Shown here piece by piece: positions 45,419 through 56,018 of a DNA stretch of 64,000 nucleotides. Both the position numbers and the translations under genes were made by a program. Every line of letters starts with the position of its first letter. Within the stretch, counting starts at the first letter, position 1. The stretch lies in the NCBI RefSeq assembly GCF_900105185.1, contig NZ_FNTJ01000002.1, positions 1,178,001-1,242,000 on the forward strand, read 5' to 3'. The notes beneath the pieces were generated by a model. The model was not told the DNA's origin. It worked only from the letters and a program-made list of their open reading frames with translations, and did no database searches. This DNA is from Pseudomonas saponiphila. Lineage in GTDB: Bacteria; Pseudomonadota; Gammaproteobacteria; Pseudomonadales; Pseudomonadaceae.

Positions 45419-45648
45419 GGCGTAACTCCAAGCGCCTAGTCAACATCGAGCTGCTAAACCCGGCCATCGAATGTTCGGTGACAGGTCGAGGCTAGTCAGC
45501 AGGAATTCTCGAAACAAGGGGCTAGGTGCAACTAGGACGTTTCGCACAATAGAAAGAGACTTAACGCGGCTTCGGGGGAACGAAGGTTTGGTCTGTGAGT
45601 GCGGGGAGGGGAAGGTTGGCAATGGTGGCCGAGCGCTGAGCCCAGAAA

Positions 45649-45679
45649 CAACAAAGCCCGCACAAGGCGGGCTTTGTTG
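45649..45679. terminator. strong perfect hairpin at island left border
   Basis: CAACAAAGCCCGC-ACAAG-GCGGGCTTTGTTG, 13-bp perfect stem, T-rich on both strands: a typical bidirectional rho-independent terminator. The neighbouring 45680-45850 turns AT-rich and has no gene. The region 45419-45648 holds only the promoter and leader of the DUF6124 gene. Confidence 0.7.
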
Positions 45680-45849
45680 GTGCTTCGTTTGGGCCGGGGT
45701 AATCTGAATTAGATTGTTAACATATTGTTTTTTATATAAAAATCCGATCCAACTGATAGGTTGGAATGCCAACTGGAATGCTGCAGTGCTACCATTTCTC
45801 CTCAGTGGGATGATTGAGTGCTCAGGTTTGGTGGCAGTAACAGAGGATC

Positions 45850-46807
45850 AGGGCAAGCAACAGTTATGCGTCGCAGTCCCCTGAAACCCTCAAGGGCCTG
45901 CGCCAGATCGCATTGGTCGAGTTCAGCAAGCCATCCAATCGATTGGTAGGTGTTATTGTCGCGTCCTCACGACTAAAGTCTCTGGATCCGCAATGCAGCC
46001 CCGAAGAGTCGCTCCGAACAGCATATTGCCGGCTACCGCGATGTCCTGGCGTTGATCCACGAATCGGCCGCACACATGACCGTCAAAGAAGGCGCGGCGC
46101 TGCAACTGCACAGCATGATTTATCGGTACATTCCGCTGCCCAGCGGACGCTGGAAAGCCGCCAAAAAATGATATCATCGAACACCTTCCGGACGGCACTT
46201 CACTGCCGCGCGTCCAGCCAAAAGCCGCTCATTTGACGCCGATGGCCGTGGCCGACTTGACACTACTCCACCGCACTGGATCAGCACCTGGCCGACCCAC
46301 TGGGGCTAATACCGCTGGCGATACTTGACCTACTATGTATTTACACCTTCCAAGCCGGCAATGGCCGCATGTCTCGCATGCTGAGTCTGTGCTGATCTAA
46401 CGCTTCGACTACGCCGTGGGTCGCTATATCAGCCTAGAGCGCATCTTCGAGGACACCAAGGAAGGCTATACGAGACGCTGGAAGTCAGCTCACAGGGCTG
46501 GCATCAAGGGCGACACGACGTCAAACTCTGGCTCGACTACTTCTGGCGAGCTTTGCTGCGGGCCTATCGTGAGTTTGAAGAGCGTGTCGGCACCATTGAG
46601 CGCTTTCGAGGCAGCAAAGGCCACCGGGCTCGCACGGGAATCCTGGATCGAGCCCTGCCGTTTTCTATTTCGAAGATCGAGGAAACCTGCCCAGGCGTCA
46701 GCCGGGACATGGTGCGGCTGGGGCTGCCGGCAATGAAATCGGAGGAGTTGATCGAATCGACCGGCAAAGGGCGTGGGGCGAAGTGGCGTCGCACGGCGCA
46801 AAAATAA
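45850..46807 (+). pseudogene. decayed Fic-family protein gene
   Basis: Pieces of one Fic protein are spread over three frames. In order: SPETLKGLRQIALVE; then SEQHIAGYRDVLALIHESAA (from ~46005), LQLHSMIYRY and SGRWKAAK; a frameshift at an A run near 46165; the Fic loop region at 46342-46377; a TGA at 46393; RFDYAVGRYISLERIFED; another shift near 46470; and GWHQGRHDVKLWLDYFW to the C-terminal winged helix ISKIEETCPGVSRDMVR. The Fic motif itself is mutated: YTFQAGNGR, so the catalytic His is Tyr and the acidic residue is Ala. It cannot make a working AMP-transferase. It stops 9 bp before hsdR. Confidence 0.85.
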
Positions 46808-46816
46808 GGGAATCGA

Positions 46817-49800
46817 ATGAAGTTCAATGAAGACACCCGAGTGAAAATCCCAGTCATCCTCCATCTGATGCGGCTGGGCTATCAGTACCTGTCACTCAAG
46901 GATCAAACCTGGGATCAGAATACCAATATCTTCCCAGCGCTTTTTGTTGCCGCCATAAGCAAAATCAACCCAGGCATCGAACCGGAAGATGTGCATCGCC
47001 TGCTGGAAGACACCAAACTGCTGTTGGATAACGAAGATCTGGGCCGTGCGTTCTTTGACCGCCTGAGCGCCCGCTCCAATACCCGGCTGATTGACTTCGA
47101 GAATTTCAACAACAACAGCTTCCATGTCGTCACGGAACTGACCTGCCAGAATGGCGATGAAGAATTTCGCCCAGACATCACGCTATTGATCAACGGTATG
47201 CCGCTGGTCTTTATTGAGGTGAAAAAGCCCAACAACCGGGAAGGCATTCTGGCCGAGCGCGACCGCATCAACAAGCGCTTTCAAAATCCCAAATTCAGGC
47301 GCTTTGCCAACATCACCCAGTTCGCGATTTTCTCCAACAACATGGAGTACGACGACGGCGATCCGGAGCCTGTTCAAGGTGCTTTCTATGCCAGCAGCTC
47401 CTACCATAAGCCGGTCTTCAACTATTTCCGCGAAGAAGAAGTACTGGACCTAACGCTCCTGCTCAAGCCGATGCCGGAAGCGGAAGAAATCAGGGTGTTG
47501 AAAGACAACAACCTTGAAGTAATCCGTAACAATCCCGAGTTCCAGATCAACAAAGACCCTAATCGGCCGACCAACCGTATCTGCACCTCATTGCTTAGCA
47601 AAGAGCGGCTGGCATTTATCCTGCGTTACGCGCTCGCATATGTGTCGGAAGCTGACGGGATACACAAGCACATCATGCGTTACCCGCAGCTCTTCGCCAC
47701 CAAGGCCATCGAAAGAACGCTCGATAAAGGCATCAAGAAGGGGATTATCTGGCATACCCAGGGCAGCGGCAAAACCGCACTGACTTTCTACAACGTCCAC
47801 TTTCTGACCGACCATTTTCAGAAGCGGCAAATCGTTCCCAAGTTCTACTTCATCGTTGACCGGCTTGATCTACTGCAACAGGCACAGCGAGAATTCATCG
47901 CGCGCGGCCTGACGGTTCACACCATCGATTCGCGCGAAGCCTTTACCCGTGCCATCAAGGCTACACAGGTGATTCACAACCATTCGGGCAAACCGGAAAT
48001 CACCGTGGTCAACATCCAGAAATTCAAGGACGACCCGGATGTCGTCTCGATCAATGACTACGACGTCGCCATCCAGCGAGTGTACTTTCTCGATGAAGTG
48101 CACCGCAGCTACAACCCCAAGGGCAGTTTCCTTGCCAATCTGAGTCAATCGGACACCAACGCCATCAAGATCGGTCTTACCGGCACGCCACTCCTGGGCG
48201 ACGATTATAACTCGCGGCTGCTGTTTGGAGACTACATCCATAAATACTATTACAACGCATCTATTGCCGACGGTTACACGCTACGCCTGATCCGGGAAGA
48301 AATCGCCACCAACTACAAAATGGTGCTGCAACAGGCGCTGGAAGACGTGGAAGTCAAAGTGGGCGACATAGACCGCAAGCTCATCTACGCCCATGCAAGT
48401 TTTGTCGAGCCAATGCTTGACTACATCGTCAGCGACTTTGAAAAAAGCCGGGGTACGCTTAACGATGCGAGCATTGGTGGCTTGGTGATCTGTGACAGCT
48501 CGGAACAAGCCAAGCAGATGTTCGACATCTTCAATGCGGTCTATGCACAAACTTCCAGCGCACCTTATGAAGTCAAGGACTCCGCTCAAACCCTGATTGC
48601 TGCAGCTAAACCAGGCAGCTATGCCGCCAGAGTCAGGCTGGATAACAAGGTCAAAAGTGCAGCGCTGATCCTGCACGACATCGGCACCAAGGAAGACCGC
48701 AAAGGCTGGGTGGAGGACTTCAAGGCGGGAAAAATAGACCTACTGTTCGTCTACAACATGCTCCTCACCGGCTTTGATGCGAAACGCCTGAAAAAGCTTT
48801 ATCTGGGCCGGGTGATCCGCAAACACAATCTGTTGCAAGCTTTAACCCGAGTCAATCGCACTTACAAGGATTTCCGTTATGGCTACGTGGTGGACTTTGC
48901 CGATATTAGCAAGGAATTTGACGCCACTAACAAAGCCTATTTTGATGAGTTGCAAGCGGAACTCGGCGATGAAATGGAGCACTACTCTAAGCTGTTCAAA
49001 TCCCGCGAAGAGATTCAGCAGGAAATCGAGCAAATCAAGGACGTGCTGTTCCGCTTCGATGTTGAAAACGCCGAAGTTTTTGCCGACCAGATCAGCCAGA
49101 TACAAGACCGGCATACCATCCTGGCGCTGAAAAGGGCACTGGAAAATACCAGAAGCCTCTACAATCTGATCCGCCTTCAAGGCGAGTACGGCGCTCTTGA
49201 TGAGCTGGATTTCGCCAAGCTGAACATTCTGTATCGGGAAACCTGCAACTATCTGGACCTGCTTAACCTCAAGGAAAGCATCGAGCAAGGCGCGGACACC
49301 ACTAATTTGCTCAATGTCGCCCTTGAGGATGTTGTCTTCAAATTTATCAAGATCGGCGAAGAAGAATTGGTACTGGCCGACCGATTGAAAAACACCCTGC
49401 GCCAAACCCGCGAGGCGTTGGCCAGCAACTTTGACCAGCAGGACCCGCAGTTCATCACTCTCAAGGAAGAGCTGGAGCGCTTGTTCAAGAAGAAGAACCT
49501 CAGCGAAGTCACCCAGGATGAAATGATTGCCAATATCGGGGCGCTGGAAAAAATAAATGAGCGTGTCAAAGAGCTCAATCGCCAGAATAACCAACTTCGG
49601 CAGAAGTATCTGGGCGATGCTAAATACACCCGCATCCATAAGCGCTTGCATGAGCGCCAACACAGCAATAACGACATAAGTGAATCAGAGCGCAAAATAT
49701 TCGCTGCACTCACCGGGGTGAAGCAGGATGCCGACGAACAGGCGTTGAATAACCATCAAATATTGCTCAATGAAAACTATTTTGAGCGACAAATGATGCC

Positions 49801-49927
49801 GCGAGTTATCGTCCGCTTTATGGATGAGCAGCAGATACAACTTGACCCCGACACCTCAGATTACATCAATCATTTGGTCGTCACCGAATACCTTAATGAA
49901 TACAACAGTGGAGCACGTTCGTGGTAG
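46817..49927 (+). CDS. hsdR: type I restriction enzyme, R subunit
   Basis: 1,036 residues. The nuclease site is Asp120 (FRPDITLLING) with Glu134-x-Lys136 (VFIEVKKP). The two-RecA translocase has Walker A HTQGSGKTAL (316-320 GSGKT) and Walker B DEVH at 426-429, then GLTGTPLLGDD as motif III and QALTRVNRTYKDF as motif VI. The C-terminal ~250 residues are helical and bind the M/S core. With HsdM and HsdS it cuts unmethylated DNA after translocation. ATG with TAAGGG upstream. The stop overlaps the hsdM start. Lower GC than the flanking backbone points to acquisition. Confidence 0.95.
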   Translation: MKFNEDTRVKIPVILHLMRLGYQYLSLKDQTWDQNTNIFPALFVAAISKINPGIEPEDVHRLLEDTKLLLDNEDLGRAFFDRLSARSNTRLIDFENFNNNSFHVVTELTCQNGDEEFRPDITLLINGMPLVFIEVKKPNNREGILAERDRINKRFQNPKFRRFANITQFAIFSNNMEYDDGDPEPVQGAFYASSSYHKPVFNYFREEEVLDLTLLLKPMPEAEEIRVLKDNNLEVIRNNPEFQINKDPNRPTNRICTSLLSKERLAFILRYALAYVSEADGIHKHIMRYPQLFATKAIERTLDKGIKKGIIWHTQGSGKTALTFYNVHFLTDHFQKRQIVPKFYFIVDRLDLLQQAQREFIARGLTVHTIDSREAFTRAIKATQVIHNHSGKPEITVVNIQKFKDDPDVVSINDYDVAIQRVYFLDEVHRSYNPKGSFLANLSQSDTNAIKIGLTGTPLLGDDYNSRLLFGDYIHKYYYNASIADGYTLRLIREEIATNYKMVLQQALEDVEVKVGDIDRKLIYAHASFVEPMLDYIVSDFEKSRGTLNDASIGGLVICDSSEQAKQMFDIFNAVYAQTSSAPYEVKDSAQTLIAAAKPGSYAARVRLDNKVKSAALILHDIGTKEDRKGWVEDFKAGKIDLLFVYNMLLTGFDAKRLKKLYLGRVIRKHNLLQALTRVNRTYKDFRYGYVVDFADISKEFDATNKAYFDELQAELGDEMEHYSKLFKSREEIQQEIEQIKDVLFRFDVENAEVFADQISQIQDRHTILALKRALENTRSLYNLIRLQGEYGALDELDFAKLNILYRETCNYLDLLNLKESIEQGADTTNLLNVALEDVVFKFIKIGEEELVLADRLKNTLRQTREALASNFDQQDPQFITLKEELERLFKKKNLSEVTQDEMIANIGALEKINERVKELNRQNNQLRQKYLGDAKYTRIHKRLHERQHSNNDISESERKIFAALTGVKQDADEQALNNHQILLNENYFERQMMPRVIVRFMDEQQIQLDPDTSDYINHLVVTEYLNEYNSGARSW

Positions 49928-51555
49928 AGCTTGAGTTTCAACAGAAAGCCAAGGCATTGATCGACAGCCTTAAAAGCATTTGTGCTAACTATGGTTTGGG
50001 CAATGATGGCAACGAATTCAAGATCATCACCCAAGCGTTCCTGTACAAATTTCTAAACGACAAATTCGCCTACGAGGCGAAACGAATTAAACCTATCTTG
50101 GTTGCCGAAGCCAGCTTGGAAGACGCACTGGCAAAGATGCCAAAAGACGAACTGGAAATGCTGCAGCGGCGGATGGGCGGTGACACGGCTCGGCTGAAAC
50201 CAGTGCACTTCATCGGTTACCTCTACAATAGGCAGGCCACTGCTGATTTCGCCAAGCTATTTGACGATACCCTGCTGGATATAGCCATCAGCAACAACGA
50301 CGTGTTCGCAGTAAAAACCGATCGCGGGACAAAAGTTGTGCTGTTTGACCGTCTGAGCCAGTACATTGCCGACGAATCCAAGCGTGATGATTTTTGCCGG
50401 GCCATTATCAATAAGCTGGTGGACTTTAGCTTCGAGCGTATTTTTACTCAGAAATTTGACTTCTATGCCACCCTGTTTGAATACCTGATCAAGGATTACA
50501 ACAGCAACTCAGGTGGCAAATACGCCGAATACTTCACCCCCCATGCGGTAGCGCGCATCATGGCGGAAATCTTGGTGCCGGAGGGCACCCGCAGCGACGT
50601 ACGCAACGTCAGCGTATACGACCCCTCCGCAGGTTCCGGTACCTTGCTGATGAACGTCGCACATGCCATCGGTGAAAATCGTTGCAGCATTTACACCCAG
50701 GATATTTCGCAAAAATCCTCCAGCCTGCTGCGGTTGAACTTGATTCTGAACAACCTGGTGCACTCCATCCCCAATGTGATTCAGGGCAACACCGTCTTAC
50801 ACCCCTATCACCGTGATGGCAAAGACCTGAAAAAATTTGATTACATCGTCTCCAATCCTCCTTTTAAATTGGACTTCAGCGATTTTCGCGATGCGTTGGA
50901 CAGCAAGGAAAACAAGCCACGCTTCTTTGCCGGTATTCCCAAGGTAAAACCGAAAGCAACGGACAAAATGGAAATCTACCAGTTGTTCTTGCAGCACATC
51001 ATCTATTCGCTCAAGCCCGGTGGAAAGGCTGCCGTGGTAGTGCCCACCGGCTTTATCTCCGCGAAATCAGGTATCGACAAGGGCATCCTACAATACCTTG
51101 TTGAACACAAGATGCTGGCCGGTGTGGTATCCATGCCCTCCAATATTTTTGCCACCACCGGCACAAACGTCTCCATTTTGTTTATAGATGCCAGCAGCAA
51201 AGACAAGGTAGTGCTGATTGACGCGTCTAATCTCGGCGGAAAAATAAAGGACGGTAAAAATCAGAGGACCGTCCTCAGTCTGAAGGAAGAGCAGTGCATT
51301 ATCGATACCTTTAATTCCAGAGAGGCCGTAGAAGATTTTTCCGTGACTGTAAGTTATGAGCAGATCGAAGCTAAAAACTACAGTCTGAGTGCCGGTCAGT
51401 ATTTCGATGTTAAAATTGAATATATTGATATTACGCCAGATCAATTCGCCGACAAGATGAAGAGCTTTACCGTAAATCTAGAAGGCCTATTTGGGAAGTC
51501 GCACCAACTGGAGGCTGAAATAAAGAAACAACTGGCGGGGTTGAAGTATGAATAA
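49921..51555 (+). CDS. hsdM: type I DNA methyltransferase, M subunit
   Basis: 544 residues, GTG start 7 nt inside hsdR. Motif I YDPSAGSGTLL (Asp234 region) binds S-adenosylmethionine and motif IV NPPF (312-315) binds the target adenine, so it makes N6-methyladenine. N-terminal helical domain (EFKIITQAFLYKFLNDKF). Overlaps hsdS by 8 nt. Complete and apparently functional. Confidence 0.95.
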   Translation: MVELEFQQKAKALIDSLKSICANYGLGNDGNEFKIITQAFLYKFLNDKFAYEAKRIKPILVAEASLEDALAKMPKDELEMLQRRMGGDTARLKPVHFIGYLYNRQATADFAKLFDDTLLDIAISNNDVFAVKTDRGTKVVLFDRLSQYIADESKRDDFCRAIINKLVDFSFERIFTQKFDFYATLFEYLIKDYNSNSGGKYAEYFTPHAVARIMAEILVPEGTRSDVRNVSVYDPSAGSGTLLMNVAHAIGENRCSIYTQDISQKSSSLLRLNLILNNLVHSIPNVIQGNTVLHPYHRDGKDLKKFDYIVSNPPFKLDFSDFRDALDSKENKPRFFAGIPKVKPKATDKMEIYQLFLQHIIYSLKPGGKAAVVVPTGFISAKSGIDKGILQYLVEHKMLAGVVSMPSNIFATTGTNVSILFIDASSKDKVVLIDASNLGGKIKDGKNQRTVLSLKEEQCIIDTFNSREAVEDFSVTVSYEQIEAKNYSLSAGQYFDVKIEYIDITPDQFADKMKSFTVNLEGLFGKSHQLEAEIKKQLAGLKYE

Positions 51556-52822
51556 CAGTCATGCAGTATCGTCGTACTTAAAAGGTTTTTCAGGAAAAAC
51601 CATTCCGTTAGATGATCTGTGTACTTCAATTACGGACTGCCCTCACTCAACCCCTAAGTGGGCTGATGAGGGTGTGGTCGTCCTAAGAAGCTCTAATATA
51701 AAGGGCGGTGAGCTTGATCTGTCCTCGCCGTCCTTTACAGACCACATTTCATTTAAAGAGAGGGTTAAAAGAGCCGCGCCAGAGTCAGGCGACATAGTTA
51801 TAACTAGAGAAGCCCCAATGGGAGAGGTTTGCTTGATTCCAGCTGGTCTAGAATGCTGCCTTGGCCAACGCATGGTGTTACTTAAAGTCAATCAAAAGAA
51901 AATATCGAGCCAATATTTGCTCTTTGCGCTACAGTCTGAGTTTGTGCAAAAACAAATTAGGAAGAGTGACAGAACCGGCTCGACTGTTAGCAATTTGTGT
52001 CTGCCGGATCTGAGGGCGCTAGAAATACCTATTCTAGAAAATACTAGCAATGTTGCGGCAGCACTAAAAGCAATTACTGACAAGATAAAGACGAACAATC
52101 GCATTAATTCCGAGCTGGAAGCTGTTGCCAAAACCCTTTACGACTACTGGTTTGTACAGTTCGACTTCCCTGACACTAATGGCAAACCGTACAAAACCTC
52201 TGGCGGTAAAATGGCCTACAACCAAACTCTGAAGCGGGAAATTCCGGAGGGATGGGGTGCCACACCTTTGTCGAAAATCACTCCAGTTAGCAGTCAGTCA
52301 GTAAGTCCAGCGGACTATCCCGATAAGGTATTTAGGCACTTTAGTATTCCAGTATATGATGCCACTAATAACTTTGGTCTTGAGGCTGGCAAAACCATTG
52401 GGAGTAACAAATTCACTGTCAAAGATAGTGATGTTTTGGTCTCAAAGCTGAATCCGTGGTTCAGTCGAGTTATTTATGCCATGGAAGAAGCTGACTTGAT
52501 TTGTTCCACGGAGTTTGTCGTATGGCGAACGCCAAGTAATAATATCAAGAACTTCTTGTACATGGTGGCCACATCACCACAATTTATAGCGCACTGTACA
52601 CAATCAGCAACGGGTACCTCCAACAGCCATAAGCGCGTAACTCCAGGTGTCATGATGCGCTTTCAAGTTCCGTTCAATCTCGAAGTGGCTAAGGCTCTTG
52701 GCGAAAAATTAGACTCCATGATTAAAGCGATTATAATCAATCAAAGAGAGAATGCTGGATTGGCAAGACTTCGCGACTGGCTTCTCCCTATGCTAATGAA
52801 TGGCCAGATCAAAGTGGCATGA
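51548..52822 (+). CDS. hsdS: type I specificity subunit
   Basis: 424 residues. Two target-recognition domains, residues ~10-150 and ~225-370, separated and followed by conserved coiled-coil helices (INSELEAVAKTLYDYWF centrally, and NAGLARLRDWLLPMLMNGQI at the end). The recognition domains are AT-rich and unlike the neighbours, as expected of a part that is exchanged often. The bipartite site recognised cannot be predicted here. 149 bp of non-coding DNA follow before the convergent mrr gene. Confidence 0.93.
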   Translation: MNNSHAVSSYLKGFSGKTIPLDDLCTSITDCPHSTPKWADEGVVVLRSSNIKGGELDLSSPSFTDHISFKERVKRAAPESGDIVITREAPMGEVCLIPAGLECCLGQRMVLLKVNQKKISSQYLLFALQSEFVQKQIRKSDRTGSTVSNLCLPDLRALEIPILENTSNVAAALKAITDKIKTNNRINSELEAVAKTLYDYWFVQFDFPDTNGKPYKTSGGKMAYNQTLKREIPEGWGATPLSKITPVSSQSVSPADYPDKVFRHFSIPVYDATNNFGLEAGKTIGSNKFTVKDSDVLVSKLNPWFSRVIYAMEEADLICSTEFVVWRTPSNNIKNFLYMVATSPQFIAHCTQSATGTSNSHKRVTPGVMMRFQVPFNLEVAKALGEKLDSMIKAIIINQRENAGLARLRDWLLPMLMNGQIKVA

Positions 52823-52971
52823 CGGAACAAAAATGGGAGAGATTTATTTGCTCTGCGCTTGATGATGAGCAATAAATCTTGCCCCCTTTTTGTTCAAGTT
52901 GCCCCTTTTGATTTTTCATGTAACTGGGTCTATGAATTGCTTACAATGGATTTGGGCTGTCGAGCCTCGGC

Positions 52972-53907
52972 TTAGCCGAGCGATTCGTCGAAGTAATCGC
53001 TATCGAGCCTGGGCACTTTGCAAAGCTGCGAGTTGACTCCCACCTCGTGGTCGAGCATCAAGTTTACCAAGCGTTTACCGTCGACCAATACCAGCCCCTC
53101 GACCGAGTGTGCGAAGTCAACGGCCTGGGCGGTGAAGCCAGAGGTGGTAATGAATACACCGCGTTTGGCTTTCTGCCCGGCCAGGGCGCCATAAAACGCT
53201 TGCAGGTCGGGGCGCCCGACAGTGTTCTGCCAGCGCTTGGCCTGCACGTAAACCTTTTCCAGCCCCAGTGCGTCCAGCGAGATGACGCCGTCGATGCCGC
53301 CGTCGCCACTGCCGCCGACTTGTTGCAGAGCCTGCCGGTTCGCGCCATAGCCCAGACTGTGCAGCACGTCGAGTACGATGTGCTCGAAGCGCGTAGGGCT
53401 GGCTTGCAGCAAATTGTCCAGCAGGTCTCCCGCGACGCTGGTGCGCAGCTCGAGGATGGCTTGGTTTAGGCGCTCCTGCGGGCTGCTAGTGGCGAGTCCG
53501 GCCTTAGCAATAGGCTCTGAAGTGTCACTGCTTTCATCCAGCGAAGCGGCGTCCGGTGATGTCTTCAGCTTCACACTCATGAAGTTCACGGCTAGGTGCT
53601 CGACTTGCTCTGGGCTCAACGGGCTCGGGTTTGCCTGGGCGAATGCGCGGCCGGTGTCGGTCAGCTGCCAGTAGCCACGCTTGGCGCTGCTGGAGTAGCC
53701 AGCTCGCTTTAGCCGATCATGCGCCCAGCCTGATCGATTCTTGTAGGTGGCCTGGCCACTTGCGATGGTCTCCTGCCGCTGTGACTCGCTCAGGCCAAGA
53801 GACATGGCAGCGGCTTCGTGAGCCTCGCTCGCGGTGGAACCGTCAGGATGTGTGGCGAGAAAACGTAGGATGGGCTCTATGAACTGGTCGTAGGTCGGGA
53901 CTGACAT
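52972..53907 (-). CDS. mrr: Mrr-type restriction endonuclease
   Basis: 311 residues. N-terminal Mrr winged helix (residues ~5-95, RSGWAHDRLKRAGYSS) and C-terminal PD-(D/E)XK nuclease: Glu175 in FEHIVLDVLHSLGYG, Asp206 in GSGDGGIDGVISLD, and Gln222-Ala-Lys224 in VYVQAKRW. Mrr enzymes cut methylated DNA (type IV), so this one must tolerate the methylation made by the neighbouring type I system. Convergent with hsdS. Strand and context suggest a separate acquisition within a defence island. Confidence 0.9.
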   Translation of the reverse strand: MSVPTYDQFIEPILRFLATHPDGSTASEAHEAAAMSLGLSESQRQETIASGQATYKNRSGWAHDRLKRAGYSSSAKRGYWQLTDTGRAFAQANPSPLSPEQVEHLAVNFMSVKLKTSPDAASLDESSDTSEPIAKAGLATSSPQERLNQAILELRTSVAGDLLDNLLQASPTRFEHIVLDVLHSLGYGANRQALQQVGGSGDGGIDGVISLDALGLEKVYVQAKRWQNTVGRPDLQAFYGALAGQKAKRGVFITTSGFTAQAVDFAHSVEGLVLVDGKRLVNLMLDHEVGVNSQLCKVPRLDSDYFDESLG

Positions 53908-54013
53908 GGCTCTTTCTATTCCTGATGAGAGGCTTAGTCCAACGTAGCAGCTCAGCTACTGCGCTTTGTTTTAGTGAGCCAAATTGCTGATCTCAACGCG
54001 CTGCCTACCATAT

Positions 54014-54280
54014 TCACACCCATGACTTTTCTAAGCGACGAGTGAGCAGTCGCAGGGTTAGGAGGTAGTAATACCGCGTAGCCTTGCTGCGCCGGGCTAG
54101 ATGCTTTTCGAGGAACCAAATCACATGCTTCCGCTGCCAAGTCCAAGGCGTTTCTCGCTGCCAGCGCTCTGCAATCTCAGCTTGAATGATTTTCGCCTGT
54201 CGTACATGGCGTTGTCGAGTTGCGTGCGAGCCCGTCAACACCGCAGACAAAAACAGCTCCATGTTGAATGACTTTTTCAT
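54014..54280 (-). CDS. small SAM-like protein coupled to the integrase
   Basis: 88 residues. Starts in an ATGA overlap with the stop of the integrase gene. The sequence (RQRHVRQAKIIQAEIAERWQ, WTWQRKHVIWFLEKHL, YYLLTLRLLTRRL) is all helical and resembles the core-binding (SAM-like) domain of tyrosine recombinases, without a catalytic domain. Possibly a directionality or accessory factor for the integrase; the role is inference. Confidence 0.6.
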   Translation of the reverse strand: MKKSFNMELFLSAVLTGSHATRQRHVRQAKIIQAEIAERWQRETPWTWQRKHVIWFLEKHLARRSKATRYYYLLTLRLLTRRLEKSWV

Positions 54281-55268
54281 GCGCGCCCTCCAATGTAGGC
54301 AGCGACCACATCGATCCGCCCATGCCCCAGCTCATAGCTGATTTGTCGCCGGGCCTCTCGATCAAGGCTCCTGTCTACCTGGCAAAATTGGCCGCCGTTG
54401 ATAGGCGCACGGTGCTGGGTGATTTGCTCGTAGCGCTCACATGCGTACGCTGCTCGAAGTTCATGAAAACCTTTGAGGTTGTGTGCATGGAGGATGTCCC
54501 GCGCAGGGCGGATGGTTTCTTGCAGTACACGAAGGTAGCTTTCGTGTTGAGCGATCAGGTTGCGGCTACCCACAGGCGACACCTGTTGTGCAAACCCAAG
54601 CGCCTCTCGAATATGGTCGTCCGCCGCAATCCAGCGGGGTGCGGAGGCACCGGCGCGGCCACCTTTGGTGCCGTCCTGAATATTGATCCTGCCTAGATCG
54701 ATAGCCTCACGGCTTAGCCGTGATAAGTCGGCCAAGATGGCCTCACGCAAGCGCTTGCCGGTGGCTCGCGCCAGCAGGACGATAGCTGCGACCCGTCTCT
54801 GGTCGCGGCTGCAAAGTGCATCGACGATCTGTTTAACCTGTTCGCGGTCTTGGCCCTGTGGCACCGAGTGTCGAACTCCGCTGCGCTGCATACCCAGCGC
54901 CTTGTACGGACTTGGCAGTTTCACATGCTGATCACCACGAAGCGCTGCCATGGTCCTGTTCACGCTGGATAGTCGGTTTTGCGCGGTGCTGACGGCGAGG
55001 TCACCTCGCCCAACCACGTCGCGCAGATACGCCGCATAGTCGGCCAACACCTTCCGATCAATCTGTCGCGCATCATTGATACCGGGCCCCTGTTCGGAGC
55101 GGCACCACTTCACGAATGCCTGCCACCGATCACAGTGCGCTTTGACCGTTCCGTAATGGCCATCGCCGAACATGTTGCGGATTTCGGTGAACGTGACCGA
55201 GCGTTTCGCTAATACGTGACCGGTGCTTCCACCCCGGTTGCGCGGGTTCTGGATTGTAATCGCATCGG

Positions 55269-56018
55269 TCACGATGCGGCTTGTTCCTCGGCTTTTTTTC
55301 GGCGCAGCGACTCGCCTTTCATCGTCAGTCGGTAGGCGTTGTGCACCAGGCGGTCGAGGATGGCATCGGCCAGGGTCGGGTCGTTGATCCAGCCGTGCCA
55401 GTGCTCGATGGGCAGTTGGCTCGTCAGGATGGTGGAGCGGCTGCCAGCGCGGTCGTCGATCACCTCCAGCAGGTCATGCCGGGCTCCTTCCTCCAGCGGG
55501 GCTAGCGCCCAGTCGTCCAGCACCAGGACGTCGACCTTTGCCAGCTGTTGCAGGGTACGGCCGAAGCTGCCGTCGCCATGAGCGATGCGCAGTTGTTCCA
55601 GCAGGCGCGGGGTGCGCAGGTACAGGGTGCTATAGCCCTGGCGGCAGGCCTGGTTGCCCAGGGCGCAGGCCAGCCAGGTTTTGCCGGCACCGGTCGGGCC
55701 GGTCAGCAGCAGGTTGTGCTGCTGGCGGATCCAGTCGCCACTGGCCAGGGTGGCGATCAGACGCTCGTCCAGGGCGCGTCCGGTGCGGCGGTCGAGATCT
55801 TCCAGGCAGGCGTTGGCGTACTTGAGCTTGGCCTTCTTGCGCAGCCGTACCAGGCGCTGGTTGTCACGCCAGGCCAGTTCGCGGTCGAGCAGTAGGCCGA
55901 GGCGTTCATCGAAGCTCAGGCTGTGGCTGGCCGGCAGCGTCCATTGCTCTTCCAGGGCGCGGGCCATGCCGTCCAGGCGTAGCTGGTGCAGTTGATTCAG
56001 GGTGTGTTGCGGCATCAT
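55269..56018 (-). CDS. istB: IS21-family helper ATPase IstB (copy 2)
   Basis: 249 residues, identical to copy 1. Its stop overlaps the GTG of the frame that fuses into the interrupted integrase, so IstB translation could feed that fusion. Confidence 0.93.
   Translation of the reverse strand: MMPQHTLNQLHQLRLDGMARALEEQWTLPASHSLSFDERLGLLLDRELAWRDNQRLVRLRKKAKLKYANACLEDLDRRTGRALDERLIATLASGDWIRQQHNLLLTGPTGAGKTWLACALGNQACRQGYSTLYLRTPRLLEQLRIAHGDGSFGRTLQQLAKVDVLVLDDWALAPLEEGARHDLLEVIDDRAGSRSTILTSQLPIEHWHGWINDPTLADAILDRLVHNAYRLTMKGESLRRKKAEEQAAS

Noticed and set aside
45689..45720. Left attachment site resembling the ssrA 3' end
   Set aside because: Only the short GCCGGGG and a few nearby bases agree with the ssrA end; too weak to call.
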